Numbered from the stretch's first letter, positions 33,321 to 45,175 are shown. The stretch: DNA of 64,000 bases from Brachycybe producta (GCA_036925085.1 JAUPFP010000003.1:2967001-3031000), one strand, 5' to 3'. A program made the numbers and translations. The notes: generated from the letters alone by a model not told the origin.

Positions 33321-33719
33321 ATTAAAACAAATTTTTCCTTCAAAAATGTAATTATGAAAAAAAAAGAATTAAAAAAAGAGGAAATAAACAAAAATATTTA
33401 CAAAAAGTGATTTAAGTAAGAATTACAGATCACTTCCGGTTTCAAAAAACGAATCAACTTCCTCTCTCTCTCTTTCTGAACCCCCTTTAACTCCCCCTTA
33501 AAAATCACAGCCTCATAAAAGAGAATAGAAAAGGAATATTAATTACTTGAACTAGAAAGAATCTAATTTCCTTCTTTTTCTAAATTGAAAAGGAGGAGGA
33601 ATGAAAAACCATTTGCGGTTTCTCTCTCTCTTTCATTCTCTCTCTCTCGTTCATTCATTAAAAACATCTTTCTTTCTCTCTCTCTCTCTCTTTTTTTTTA
33701 CTAAACACAAATCTAATAA

Positions 33720-34060
33720 TGCTCTATGCTAATTGCAAATGAGTGTTTTAGCTTGCTTACTTTTTCACATAATACAAATTTCATTATTTATTCTTTTACA
33801 AAGTGAGCCACAAAATTATGAAACAAAAACATTTTTCTTCCCATTATAACACGCTTAATTACAGCGCTTGCTGAGAGCTTCATTTTATGACAATGTAGCA
33901 GACATTAATTCAGCTGCACAAAGAACGCATTGCAGTTATTATTATTGGGTTTATAATTTTCAGTTTTGACAACTGGCATTTCATATGCTGCAATTGGACT
34001 TTTTGTCCCTCTGCTGCAGGCCTTCTTGGCTGCTTGCAAAGTATTTTTTTTTCTAATTGA
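33720..34060. promoter_or_regulatory. Candidate conserved non-coding element
   Basis: A single-copy island, more complex than its flanks, with dense developmental words: gctaattgcaaatgag near 33730, TAATTA at 33856, CAGCTG at 33911 next to CACAAAG, CATATG at 33982 and two CTGCAG near 34012. Short frames across it show no known domain. The enhancer role is inference. Confidence 0.4.
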
Positions 34061-34171
34061 AATTCAAAAACAGAAGAAAAAAATTGGGAATGAATCGTTT
34101 TATTCTCTTTATTTAAAAAAAAAAAGCAAAAATGATGAGGAAAGTGAATGTGTTTTAGAAACTAGAAGGGT

Positions 34172-34351
34172 GGCGCTGATCAAGCGCCAAATTGAACTAA
34201 CGCCAAACTGAATAACCGCCAAATGAAAAAAAACGCCAAACTGAATAACCGCCAAATGAAAAAAAAACGCCAAACTGAATAAAAGCCAAAAATTTGGCGG
34301 TTATTCAAATAGTTCGGCGTTTGTTCAATTTGGCGCTTATTCAGTCGCCCC
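34172..34351. mobile_element. CGCCAAA MITE inserted in a family A fragment
   Basis: Ends tggcgctgatcaagcgccaa and ttggcgcttattcagtcgcc are inverted. The middle repeats cgccaaactgaataaccgcc two to three times. The flanks share actagaagggt at 34161-34171 and 34352-34362; the true target duplication is 7-11 bp because end bases are ambiguous. Confidence 0.8.
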
Positions 34352-34445
34352 ACTAGAAGGGTAGCTCTGGCCCTGCTGTCTGCATCAATAACAGAGTATA
34401 ATAAAAAGTAAATTTACCTACCTTTTGGGTTTAATTCAGTCTATA

Positions 34446-34764
34446 AAGTAATACCTAGTACACACACCTGATAATTTAAATGCATTTAAATAATAAACGT
34501 GTTCTACAGAGCCCTGTGAAGGACAAACAAACAATATGTCGTCGAATTCAATTTATTCAGTTAATTTATCTCAAAATATTGAGTTAATACTTAAATATTG
34601 AAACTATTGACAAAATATTGATTTAGTATTTTCAATTTAAAATATTAATAATAAAAGTCAATTTTTATTTGGTGTTCATGTCCTTAACTGGATTCCGTAT
34701 AATTCACCTATAAACACATTTAATTTGAATTCATTTAACTCATGCATGTGTGTACAAGGTATTA
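34446..34764. mobile_element. Family E MITE, best copy
   Basis: taatacctagtacacacacc at the left and tgtgtgtacaaggtatta at the right. The interior matches 24690 and 43455. Confidence 0.87.
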
Positions 34765-35094
34765 GAAACACGTTGAACACAATGAAAGTCGCAAAACTTG
34801 TTCCTTTGTTGAAAGTACTTGACATCAAAGATATTTAGTAATATCTGAAAAATAAATAAAATTAAATTTTTCTTGAAAAATGTTTAAAAAAATTAAAAAA
34901 AAAACTCAGCAAGATTTATTTAATATTTAATTTAAATTTAAATTAAATAAAATCAGATTTTATTTATTTAAAAACAAACCCAATGAATAAATCAAATATT
35001 CACATAACATCCACACAATATTTATTGGTAAAACAATTACAATAATTTATTTCCGCTATTGAAGGCAAGTGAATGCAAGTTTTGCATGAAAAAA

Positions 35095-35805
35095 CTTCGG
35101 CAATAAATTTATTTTTCTTATTTAAAGTTGTCCAATTTTGATGGTTCAAAGTGCAATGTGCACCTTAAATATATGCTGATCGAGTGATAGAATGACAAAA
35201 AATTGGAAAGTGTGTTTCTATTTTTAAAAAGTATTTCGAAATCGAGAATTTCTAACTTTTATGTTAAACTCCATTGAGTGCGCGCTTGTAAGAAGAAAAA
35301 AAGCATACATTAAAATGCTTGTAAAAATACCTAAAAAAAATTTTAAAAACCAGAAAAAAAATCAGCACTTGCGCCAATGTGATGGCTTCACTGTGGTTTT
35401 TTAAAATTATTTTTATATATTTTTACGAGCATTTTTATGAATGTTTTTTGCTTACGAGCGCATACTCAATGGAGTTTAACATAAAGATTTAGAAAATCGC
35501 CATTTTGAAATTTTTTTTTAAAAAAATAGAAGGACACTTACCAATTTTTTGTCATTCTATCACTAGATCAGCACATATTTAAGGTGCACATTGCACTTTG
35601 AACCATCAAAATTGGACAACTTTAAATATGAAAAATAAACATATTTCCGCCGCGACTGTGTTTATTTTAAAAATTAACATTTTTTCTTTAACATCGAGGT
35701 CTATGGGACTCAATAGAAAAACGATGCTAACGCTCTTTGTGGAGATTTTTCGAAGTAATTTTGCGATGTAGCCTCTTAAGCTTCAAGTGAATGACGTCAT
35801 CATTT
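35095..35805. mobile_element. Family F long palindrome, left end truncated
   Basis: aaagttgtccaattttgatg near 35127 is mirrored by accatcaaaattggacaact near 35600, and ttaaactccattgagtgcgc by actcaatggagtttaac. The right end has gctctttgtggagatttttc and gcgatgtagcctct. Confidence 0.85.
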
Positions 35806-36482
35806 TCTCTCTCTTATGATATATATTTTTTTTTCATTCCATTGAAAAGCAGTGTTTCTTTTAGGCTTTTTTCATGAGAGACACATATGAAGCCAACATT
35901 TATTCTCTTCTTTTCTCCACACAAACATCCAATGCATCATTCGTTATCTTGAAAGGCATTTTATCTAAATATATAAAAAAAAACCGCACCAACTTCTTAG
36001 TGGTTTATGTTTGCGTTTTTTTTTTCTTCTCCCTAAAATACTGAAAACATCAACTCTCAACTCTCACAGTCATAATATGAAGAAGAAAAAAAATGTTGAG
36101 AGAGAAATTGAAGGGAAGTTGCCAAAAAAAAACCCTCTGAATTCGCCTAATTGTGATAGGGAAGGAAAATTTTGCGGTTTGATGGCAAAAACGAGTGAAA
36201 AATCGTTTAAACCACAAACTTTATTATGAGGTTGTCTGTCTCTGGGCGGTAATCATCATTTAAAGAGAGAGAAAGTGAAAAACGGCTTTTATCAGGAGCG
36301 TTTTTATCGGTAAAAAAGGAATAAGTAAAAAAAATCCGAGGTTCTTTTCAAATGATTGAAGGAACATCAGTCTGAGAAAAGAGAGGAAATTATGCTTCAT
36401 ATTTCATATTTTCACCTCCTTTCTAACCCCCTTTCCCCCCCCCCCCCCCTAAGAAAATAAAGGGAGAAAGGCATAACCTTCA

Positions 36483-36689
36483 AAGGCAGTTAGAAATCGG
36501 GCAGAACTTCAGTTGGCTCCGCCCTTGTTATGACGAACGGCAACTTCTAATTGGTTTGTTGTGTGGTTCGACGTTGAAAAGGGCGGAGCATGTAACGTCA
36601 GACTACATAACCAACCAATTAGAAGTTGCCGGTCGTCATAACAAGGGCGGGGCCAACTGAATTTCTCCCCGGATTTCTAACTTGCCTTT
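36483..36689. mobile_element. Family B MITE
   Basis: aaggcagttagaaatcgggc at the left, gatttctaacttgccttt at the right, central catgtaacgtcagac. Flanks ataaccttca and ataaccctcc are a 10-bp duplication with two differences. Confidence 0.85.
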
Positions 36690-36773
36690 ATAACCCTCCA
36701 CCTCCCTCTAAAAATCTTGTGGGCCACAAAAAACATCCTGAAAAAAAGTCTCCACAAACAATATATTTAATTA

Positions 36774-36980
36774 ACAGGCAATTAGAAATCGGGACAAACA
36801 GAAGTTAGCTCCGCCCCTTTTTATGACAACCGGCAACTTCTAATTAGTTGGTTATGTAGTCTGACGTCACATGCTCCGCCCTTTTCAACGTCGAACCACA
36901 CAACAAACCAATTAGAAGTTGGCAGTCGTCATAAAAAGGGTGGAGCTGACTTCTGTTTGTCCCGATTTCTAATTGCCTGT
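36774..36980. mobile_element. Family B MITE with 10-bp target duplication
   Basis: acaggcaattagaaatcggg at the left and cccgatttctaattgcctgt at the right, central ctgacgtcacatgc. It is flanked by TATTTAATTA at 36764-36773 and 36981-36990. Confidence 0.9.
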
Positions 36981-36990
36981 TATTTAATTA

Positions 36991-37496
36991 ATGTGTTCAC
37001 ACACACACAAGCAGGTTTGGTTATCATTTTCTTCATAACAAACTCACTGACACCCCTCTCATAGAGAGTAAAGGGTTTTTTTAGGGTGGTTTTTCCCCCT
37101 CCCTCCAACCACCCCATTTATCCTCTATGTGGTTCGATGCGCATTTGGTGGTTCACAGTAATTTACGACCACTGATAACATGTCTCTCCCATTACTTATA
37201 TCAGTGGTCCTGTCTTAAATGACGTCGTTCTATCAAGGGGCCCTCATGATTGTGTTGTGTGAGTCTATATAAATATGGGTTATGAAAATTCAATTAGGAC
37301 CTCATATTGCATTATATTATAGCCTAGAGGTATCTCTACTTGCTTTCATTATCAAGTGTTGTTGTCTTCCATTGAAACCATTTTTTAGAAGGTTTTGAAC
37401 AAACATTGGCCCTTGTGAGACTCTGTACTATAGAAACAAAATTAAGGGCCCTACTCTGGAAGCAGCTCCATAGGGCCTCCATTTCCATTTGTTAAG
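36991..37496. other. Unassigned stretch
   Basis: No gene or repeat family was recognised. It contains a C-rich segment near 37086-37115 and nothing else of note. Confidence 0.4.
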
Positions 37497-37904
37497 ATTA
37501 GAGATATGGGACATTCGAGTCTTCGAATCCCCGCGAATCTTGAAAAAATATTCGAGATTCGTAAACTCGAATCTTCGCCGCTTTTTTCGTCTTTTTCGAA
37601 TCTTTCGAATCCTAACCTTAAAAAACTTGTTAAAAACTTTGGTAGAATTAGTTTTAACTTCAATTGACGTCCAATAGAAGCGTTCACTAACAAAAAAAAA
37701 CCGGCGATTGTTGCAATTTCGGTGGTTATCCGGGGATCACCTTGTGGCCTGACCCTGAGTGGCGCCACATTGTGTTTTTTATTATTAATAATTTAATATT
37801 TAATATTATTTCATTTATTTGTATCTTCTTAATGAATAATATAGGATTCTTATATGAAGGATTCGGATTCGTGAAAATTAAGGATTCGTACCACCTCTAG
37901 TTAA
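37497..37904 (+). repeat. Family D element
   Basis: tatgggacattcgagtcttc at the left, ggattcgtaccacctctag at the right. The core ttgacgtccaatagaagcgt is well kept. Confidence 0.82.
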
Positions 37905-38129
37905 AGATGGTTTAAAGAGACACACCCCCTTTACGCCCCCCCCCTTTATTTTTTTTATCAGTTATTACAGTTCAATAGGTTTTAAATGTAAAAATTTTAG
38001 ACGTTTATTTTTTATCATTTCAACAAAAAAATGAAGAAAAAAAGTTGAATTTTGTATCATTTTTTTCTTATTATTAAATTCAAACATTTTTGTGTAAAAT
38101 GTTTAGCATTTTAATTTCCTCACTTATTC

Positions 38130-38152
38130 AGAAGAGAGAGAGAGAGAGAGTT

Positions 38153-38197
<45 letters not shown>

Positions 38198-38320
38198 TGG
38201 ATAGAAAGAGAGAACGAAAAAGAATCAAGAGTGAAAAAGAGTAAGAAAGCCAGGAGAGAGAGAGGGAAAGGGAGAGAGAGAAAGAGAGAGAGAGAGAGAC
38301 AGACAGAAAGAAAGAAAGGA
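38130..38320 (+). repeat. GA-rich microsatellite
   Basis: gagaga tracts with gaaaga interruptions. Long charged or Ser/Leu frames here on either strand are artefacts of it. Confidence 0.92.
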
Positions 38321-38636
38321 GAAAGTATGAAAAAAAAAATGTTGTATAAACTTCATTTTTTAACAAAAAATAGCACAAAATTCACAGAAAAAATGGAGAT
38401 AAATACAGAAGAGGGGAAAAAAAATTACAGACACGTCCCATTGAGGTATCATGTTACTTTTGAGGTTAAAAAAGGGCGAGAAAAAACTGATATGAAAAAG
38501 GGGAGAGGATATAAGGAGAGAGAGAGAGAATAAAAACCCCTGAAATTTTTGACAAGTTCCTTTTTTTTTTCAATATTCACTATTTTTTCATTCAAAAAAA
38601 AAGTTTTATTTATGGAAAAAAAATTTCAGAATATTT

Positions 38637-38667
<31 letters not shown>

Positions 38668-39079
38668 ATATATATTTCTATATAAAAGGAAGGAAAGAAT
38701 ATGAAAACTCATCGGCCGTGATATGGGTCCATGAGGTGGTACCGAAAAAGATAACGTGGTAATAAGGGGTGGTGGGAAGAATATGAGCCAAAAAAAAAAA
38801 AACCGGTATTTTTTTCTACTTATTCTTCCTTTATGTCTTTCTATATAGAGATATATTTAGGAAATTTTTATAGTCGCGTATGTGTGCGCATGACGTAAAC
38901 ATTTTCTCGTAAAAGGGCCATTTAGGTGGGCCAACAATAGGCCCTTATAGAAGTTCATTATGTGTAGGAATATCTTAGTAAGGTCCGTTTCACACAGGAA
39001 CACATTGTGTCGCCACAGGATTTTTTTTTGGTTGCATTAGAATTGGCAAGTGTGTTCGATTCCAGGTGGTTTCTACTTC

Positions 39080-39250
39080 TCTTGATTATTTCTGTCTTTC
39101 AGGTGTGAAATAAAAAATTTGAAAGTGTTTTAGAAACTAGAAGGGGTAAATAGAGAAAAATTAATAATATTTTTTAAGAAAAAACTTTGTCAATAAAAAT
39201 TTTATTTTGAAAGATGTCAACATGAAAGTACTCTTTAAGTGATTCACATT
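39080..39250. repeat. Family A MITE, internally deleted
   Basis: tctgtctttcaggtgtgaaa and tgttttagaaactagaaggg at the left. The right arm ends early, after ctctttaagtgatt. Confidence 0.75.
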
Positions 39251-39261
39251 TAAATGACATT

Positions 39262-39662
39262 AAAAGAGGTGGAATAAATGGGATTCTCGAATCCGAATCC
39301 TAAAAATTTCTCGAATCTTTCATATAAGAATCCTCTATTATTCATTAAGAAGATAAGAATAAATGAAATAATATTTAATATTAAATTATTAATAATTAAA
39401 AAAAAATAGTGTGACACTCAGGGTCGCAATAAGGTGATCCATTGGTGAACCGGATAACCACCGAAATTGCAACAATCGCCGTTTTTTTTGTTAGTGAACG
39501 CTTCTATTGGACGTCAATTGGAGTTAAAACTAATTTTACCAAAGTTTTAACAGTTTTTTTAAAAGTTATGATTCGAAAGACGAAAAAAGCGCGTAGATTC
39601 GAGTTTTCGAATCTCGAATATTTTTCAAGATTCGTTGGATTCGAATATCCCATTCCCTAATA
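39262..39662 (-). repeat. Family D element, reverse orientation
   Basis: Starts gtggaataaatgggattctc and continues through the complement of the conserved core, ending gaatatcccattccct. Confidence 0.8.
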
Positions 39663-39727
39663 AGAAATATTCTTTGATAAGTAGTTTGATAAATCTCTTT
39701 TAAAACTTATTTCTTGTTATAATTATG

Positions 39728-39900
39728 TTCGAGAGAGAGAGAGAGAGAGAGAAAGAGAAAAAGAGATGGAGAGAGAGAGAGAAAAAGAGAAAGAGAAAAA
39801 GAGATGGAGAGAGAGAGAAAAAGAGAAAGAAAAAGAGATGGAGAGAGAGAGATGGAGAGAGAAGAGAGAGATATGGAGAGAGAGAGAGAGAGAGAGAGAG
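39728..39900 (+). repeat. GA-rich microsatellite
   Basis: gagagaga with agagatgg and aaaagaga interruptions in a loose higher-order unit. Confidence 0.92.
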
Positions 39901-40469
39901 AAAAAAAAATAATAATAAAAAGGGGGAGGTTTACAAAAAGGTAAATAATTACAATTTCTAAAATTGATATGATGGTTTTCAATACAGAAAAGAATGAAGT
40001 TTCGAGACTAGAAAAAAATAATTGCCTTAATTTTTGTTGCCCTATCTTTCTTATATATTAAATATTAGGAGGTTTCGTAAAAATGATAATTGTGTTACTT
40101 TTATTATTATTATTATTATTACTAAAAATATATCTTTACATATTTTTTTGTTTAGCCTCGAAGCGGATTTAAGGATGTGTTTGTTTCTTATTACTTTTTA
40201 TTGTTATTTTTCTCACACAAAATACACGAAAACAAAACAAAAAAAGATAAAAACTGTCTATTGTTATTAATATTTAACAAAATGTTGTTATTGTTATTGT
40301 TTTGTGTTTACATTTTATCAATTTAAAGAAAAAAAAATTGTCAATTGTTATTTTTGTAACAAGTTTTATATACTATGTTACTTGAATATGTTATTTCCTC
40401 TTAAGTTTATTTAAAATTAAGTTTAATTTAAAGTGTGAACACGCCTCTCGAACTCGGATTATTCTGTCT

Positions 40470-40905
40470 TAAGCCCCGTTTTCACGATAGTTGCTGCTGT
40501 CACGTGAGAGCAACTATCGCGAGAACTATCTTCGTGAAGACCAACATGATAGTCACTATCACACTGTTGCGATAGTCACTATCACAACTATCTCGTTTGA
40601 CTATAGATAGTTGAATAGTACTGTCGCAATATAGTAATAGTTGCTGTGTGACGGCTGCTTTGTAGGGAAAAATATTCAACTTTGTAGGGAAATTTGGCTT
40701 CTGGAGGGAGAGAGAGAGACAACACTGTTGTTGACTCAATGATATCTGTGAAGTAAGACGTCACACTTGTCATGTGACAGAAATATCACGTTGTTACTTC
40801 AAGACATGTATAGACAGTTACTATCGTGAGAGTGAACTATCTGCAACTTTCATGACAGCTACTCTCACGATAGAAGTATTGCCACCGTGAAAACGAGACT
40901 TTAAG
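40470..40905. mobile_element. DNA element rich in ACTATC/GATAGT words
   Basis: aagccccgttttcacgatag at the left is complementary to ccaccgtgaaaacgagactt at the right. gatagt and actatc recur inside. No transposase frame. Confidence 0.72.
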
Positions 40906-41261
40906 TCTTTTCTTAAAACGTTATTTTTTCTTCAGAAAAATCGTCTTATTAAACATCAATTAATGCTGCATGTGTACTTTTATGTCCTTCTGTTATAGGC
41001 CTATTTGGCTGCTAGCAGAATACTAATTGTGACTTTTTTTTTAGCTTTGAAAACAAATGTGATATTTTCTTGCTCCTGTAATAAGGCAATCACACAATGC
41101 ACTCACCTCTCTCCATTGACTTCCATTGAAGCATTGATGTTGTTAAATGGGACTGGCTCACTATAGCTACCAAAAAAATATATAGACCTATTTTTTTCAT
41201 CAAAAGGGTCACTACAGTTACCAAAAAATACAGTCCTTTTTTATCATCATATAGTTTAGGT

Positions 41262-41590
41262 AAGGTTCGGTTAGGTTTCATTAGGTTCGGGTTAGGTTTC
41301 ATTAGGTTCGGGTTAGGTTTCATTAGGTTCGGGTTAGGTTTCATTAGGTTCGGGTTAGGTTTCATTAGGTTCGGTTAGGTTTCATTAGGTAAGGTTCGGT
41401 TCGGTTAGGTTAGGATTCATAAGGTTCGGTTTGGTTTCATTAGGTAAGGTTCGGTTAGGTTTTGTTTCATTAGGTAAGGTTCGGTTAGGTTTCATTAGGT
41501 TCGGTTAGGTTTTTAAAGGTTCGGTTAGGTTTGGTTTCATTAGGTGAGATAGGTAAAGTTCGGTTAGGTTTCATTATAGTTCGTTCGGTA
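41262..41590 (+). repeat. Telomere-like TTAGGTTCGG array
   Basis: Repeats of ttaggttcggttaggtttca in units of about 20 bp, with interruptions such as taaggttcgg. TTAGG is an ancestral telomere word in several invertebrate groups. A minus-strand frame (KPNPNLM repeat) is an artefact. Confidence 0.85.
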
Positions 41591-41594
41591 TTGT

Positions 41595-41805
41595 AATGTT
41601 GATATCTTTCAAAATAAACTTTTTATTGACAAAAATTTTTTAAAAAAAAACAACTTAATTTTTGTCTATAAAAAGTTTATTTTGAAAGATATCAATATGA
41701 ATGAAAGTAGGCCTACTGTTAAAGTGATTGAGCTACCCCCTTCTAGTTTCTATTTCACACCTCCTGAAAGACAGAAATAATCAAGAGTTCATTTACACAT
41801 ACAAT
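41595..41805. mobile_element. Family A MITE
   Basis: gttgatatctttcaaaataa and ttattttgaaagatatcaat are the inner arms. The right side continues gattgagctacccccttcta. The left outer arm is replaced by the TTAGG array. Confidence 0.75.
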
Positions 41806-41814
41806 TGTTTATTT

Positions 41815-41965
41815 TTTAAGATATTGGCCACTGAAAACACTTTTAGCATCATCTTTTACCATTCTAGTTTTGAAAACAATTTGAATTCTTTTTTTCATAA
41901 TGTTTTTTTTTTAAAAGAAAAACGTTCGCTTGACGTTTTTGCGTCCAAAAAAACGTCTGTAGAGA
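41815..41965 (+). repeat. Dispersed repeat shared with 50120-50240
   Basis: ctagttttgaaaacaatttg, cataatgttt and cgcttgacgtttttg recur in reverse complement at 50120-50240. Confidence 0.65.
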
Positions 41966-42607
41966 GCTTATAAAAAAACAAAATGAATATGAACTGGGTA
42001 ACCTTAAAAAGTTTTGAAAAGTTCGTTTTTTTTTTTCGAGCCATCGAACAAAAAGCGGAAATCCAAAGATCAATTTTTGGAACTAATGTCGGACATGCCG
42101 TAGTTCCGATAATCAAAAGATTTCATATAATCGAACTCCCCATTAAAAAAAGTAGAAAAAAGTAAGAAAAAAAAAAACGATTGCAAAGAAATTTAATTTC
42201 CATGAGTCGTATTTTCATAAGAATAATAAAAAAAAAATAAGTTCGATTACTGACAGTTCCGATAATCGACGCTCTCTCTACTGTACAAGTTATTTGAAGA
42301 CACCCCTGTATTATTAAAAGAAACACCGATCTTTTTTTCTAACCGGAAATTTTTTCTCACTTCCACTTTTTTCTGTATTTTTTCTTCTTCTCCAGAATTA
42401 AATATGAAATTTGTATGGTGTGCATTAGTACCTAATTGTTGCCCATCAGCAAAAGAAGAAAACGAACCTCCCAAAAAATTATCTTTTCTCTCGTAAAAGA
42501 CACACATAACGAAATAACGAAATGTGTTTATACTTTTAATATTATGAGCAATATTAAATAATACAACTGACGCCTTTTAAGTTGAACTTAAAATGAAAAT
42601 AAAATAG

Positions 42608-42695
42608 ATAGAGAGAGAGAGAGCAAGAGAGAGAGTGAGAAAGAGAGAGTGAGAGAGAAAGAAAAAGAGAGAGAGAGAGAAAGAAAGAGAGAGAA

Positions 42696-42740
<45 letters not shown>
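42608..42740 (+). repeat. GA-rich microsatellite
   Basis: gagagaga with gaaagaga and gtgaga interruptions. Confidence 0.92.
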
Positions 42741-42844
42741 CGCCCATATCTCATTTAACTTTCTGAAAAAAAGTAACTTCCAACCCATTTATATAATAAT
42801 ACACCTTATACATATTAAATTGATATCAACATTTTCATAGAATG

Positions 42845-43370
42845 TATGTTACTGTCAATTTGCGGAATAAGTCAATCTGCAGATTGCCCAGGAAATCTAC
42901 AAAACCACCAACCTGCTAGTGAATCTGCAAAATTCAACACCTAGAATGTATTGAATTTTGCAGACTCACTAGCAGATTGCCTAGGCAATATGCAGATTGA
43001 CAGTAACATATGTACAGCGTACATATGTTTCCGGCAATGTGTGAAATGCAAGCATTATATATAATGCCCAGGAAATCTATAGAACGCATGACATTTCTAG
43101 GCAAAAGATGAAAATGTCTTATTTTAAACATACAATATACTTTCCCTAGGCATTCTATAGAATATTAGGTTGGTTGTTTTGCAGATTGCCTAGGAAATCT
43201 GCAGATTGACAGTAACATGTGTACAGCGTACATATGTTACCGGCAATGTGTGAAATGCAAGCATTATATATAATGCCCAGGAAATCTATAGAATGCATGA
43301 CATTTCTAGGCAAAAGATGAAAATGTCTTATTTTAAACATACAATATACTTTCCTCTAGGCATTCTATAT
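42845..43370 (+). repeat. Direct duplication of about 175 bp rich in CCTAGG
   Basis: gcagattgacagtaacat, acagcgtacatatgtt, ccggcaatgtgtgaaatgca and tgacatttctaggcaaaaga occur at about 42990-43142 and again about 209 bp downstream. Several local inverted words (tgcctaggca, gtacatatgtac) are embedded. Confidence 0.85.
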
Positions 43371-43454
43371 AATACCTAGGCATTATACAGACCGACAAGT
43401 AGTATTTAGGTAAAGTATGGAAAGAGTGTCATGAAGGTTATAGGTTACGTTACG

Positions 43455-43735
43455 TTATACCTAGTACACACAGCTGATAATTTAAATGCATTTAAATAAT
43501 AAACGTGTTCTACAGAGCCCCGTGAAGGACAAACAAACAATATATCGAATTCAATTTATTCAGTTAATTAATCTGAAAATATTGAGTTAATACTTAAATA
43601 TAAATTATATAAACTATTGACATTAAAATATTGATTTATTATTTCAATTTAAAATATTAATAATAAAGTCACTTTTTATTTGGGTTTATGTCCTTAACTG
43701 GATTCCGTATAATTCACCTACAAGGTACAAGGTAT
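43455..43735. mobile_element. Family E MITE
   Basis: atacctagtacacacagctg at the left; the right end is shortened (aattcacctacaaggtacaa, then ggtatta). Confidence 0.82.
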
Positions 43736-44264
43736 TAGGTGACAATAGAAACATCATTGGTGGAAGTATATTTTATACTTTGCCGGTTTTTCCTTTTTGG
43801 CATTGCAATTGAAATGATTAGAAAATATGTGAAATATTAAGCGTTTCCATACTGTGACGCCCCATTTACGGCATTTTTACAGATTTCCTAGGTATTATAT
43901 ACAATGCCTGCATTTCACACACACATTGCTAGTAACATATATATATATTCGTAAATGTAAAAGTGTGAAAGAAGAAAAAGGAGAGAGAAAAAAAAACATG
44001 CAATAATTATGAAGACACATCAAACTTGATTTTTCTTTTCCTCCCTCTCTCCCTCTCTCCTTGGGGGCAAATTCCTAATTAGAAATGGGGAATCCTTAAC
44101 AGTGGTAATTACCTTATCTCTAGCAACAAAGTAAAGAGAAAAAAAATCTTATGAGCTTTTATTAAAGAGTCATATCATAAGTATTAAGAAGAAAGAAAGA
44201 AAGAAGACATAAATGAGTTTGAACTCACATCTATATAATAATAATTCCATAAAATATATATATA

Positions 44265-44271
<7 letters not shown>

Positions 44272-44295
<24 letters not shown>

Positions 44296-44330
44296 TAGAG
44301 AGTGAAAGAGAAAGAGAGAGAAAGAGAGAC
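44272..44330 (+). repeat. GA microsatellite
   Basis: gagagaga with short aaagaga interruptions. Confidence 0.9.
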
Positions 44331-44794
44331 CAGTTTAGGATGAGAATCACTTTTGGCTTTTCTATTTTTTAACACTGATGATGATGATGTAATTTACAAA
44401 ATGTTAAAAACCCACAAAATGATTGGAGGAGGCCCTAAGGGTGTGTTTCCAAGCTGAGACAAATTCTGAGACAACATCAACAGGAAATTTAAAATTATTA
44501 GAAACTAGAAGTGCAAACAACTGCTAAATCTGAGGAGAAAAAAAAATGCTACAAACAAGATGAATAAAAAAAGAGCTGAGCAACAAAAAACCCCTAAAAA
44601 AGTAAAAGCTTTTACTCTTACTTGTAAGTACAGAAGTAAATACTTATTACTTTTAGCAAGTAGTAAATGTATTTGTCACATGAATAATACAAAGTAAATA
44701 CTACCAAATGTACAGTAAATGCTAGTAAATATTCAAGGCTACTCTTGATAATCCTAGCATATGCTACCTCAGTAAAAGTAAAGGGTTATTTAAT

Positions 44795-45175
44795 ACGATT
44801 TGAAGCATTTGCTTTGACTTTTATTTTATGTGACAAAAGATTTGCTTTTACTTTATGCTACATAGCATTTGCTTTGACTTTTACTCTATGCTACATAGCA
44901 TTTGCTTTGACTTTTACTCTATGCTACATAGCATTTGCTTTGACTTTTACTCTATGCTACATAGCATTTGCTTTGACTTTTACTCTATGCTACATAGCAT
45001 TTGCTTTGACTTTTACTCTATGCTACATAGCATTTGCTTTGACTTTTACTTTATGCTACATAGCATTTGCTTTGACTTTTACTCTATGCTACATAGCATT
45101 TGCTTTGACTTTTACTCTATGCTACATAGCATTTGCTTTGACTTTTACTTTATGCTACATAGCATTTGCATTTGA
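44795..45175 (+). repeat. 33-bp tandem array, open in more than one frame
   Basis: About nine near-identical units of agcatttgctttgacttttacttatgctacat type, with only C/T changes, plus degenerate copies at the left. Because 33 is a multiple of three, two + strand frames stay open (FALTFTLCYIA and MLHSICFDFYS repeats). No codon signal or domain supports a gene. Confidence 0.9.

Noticed and set aside
33966-34211. 81-codon + strand frame starting TTGISYAAIGLF
   Set aside because: No domain, and the C-terminal half is poly-Lys from A runs. The region is better read as a possible regulatory element.
34446-34764. Family E copies considered as LTRs because of long similar copies
   Set aside because: The ends are inverted (TAATACCT...AGGTATTA), not TG...CA, and the three copies do not flank an internal region. 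It is a MITE.
39045-39070. tRNA B-box-like word gttcgattcca
   Set aside because: No A box at the right distance and no acceptor stem pairing.
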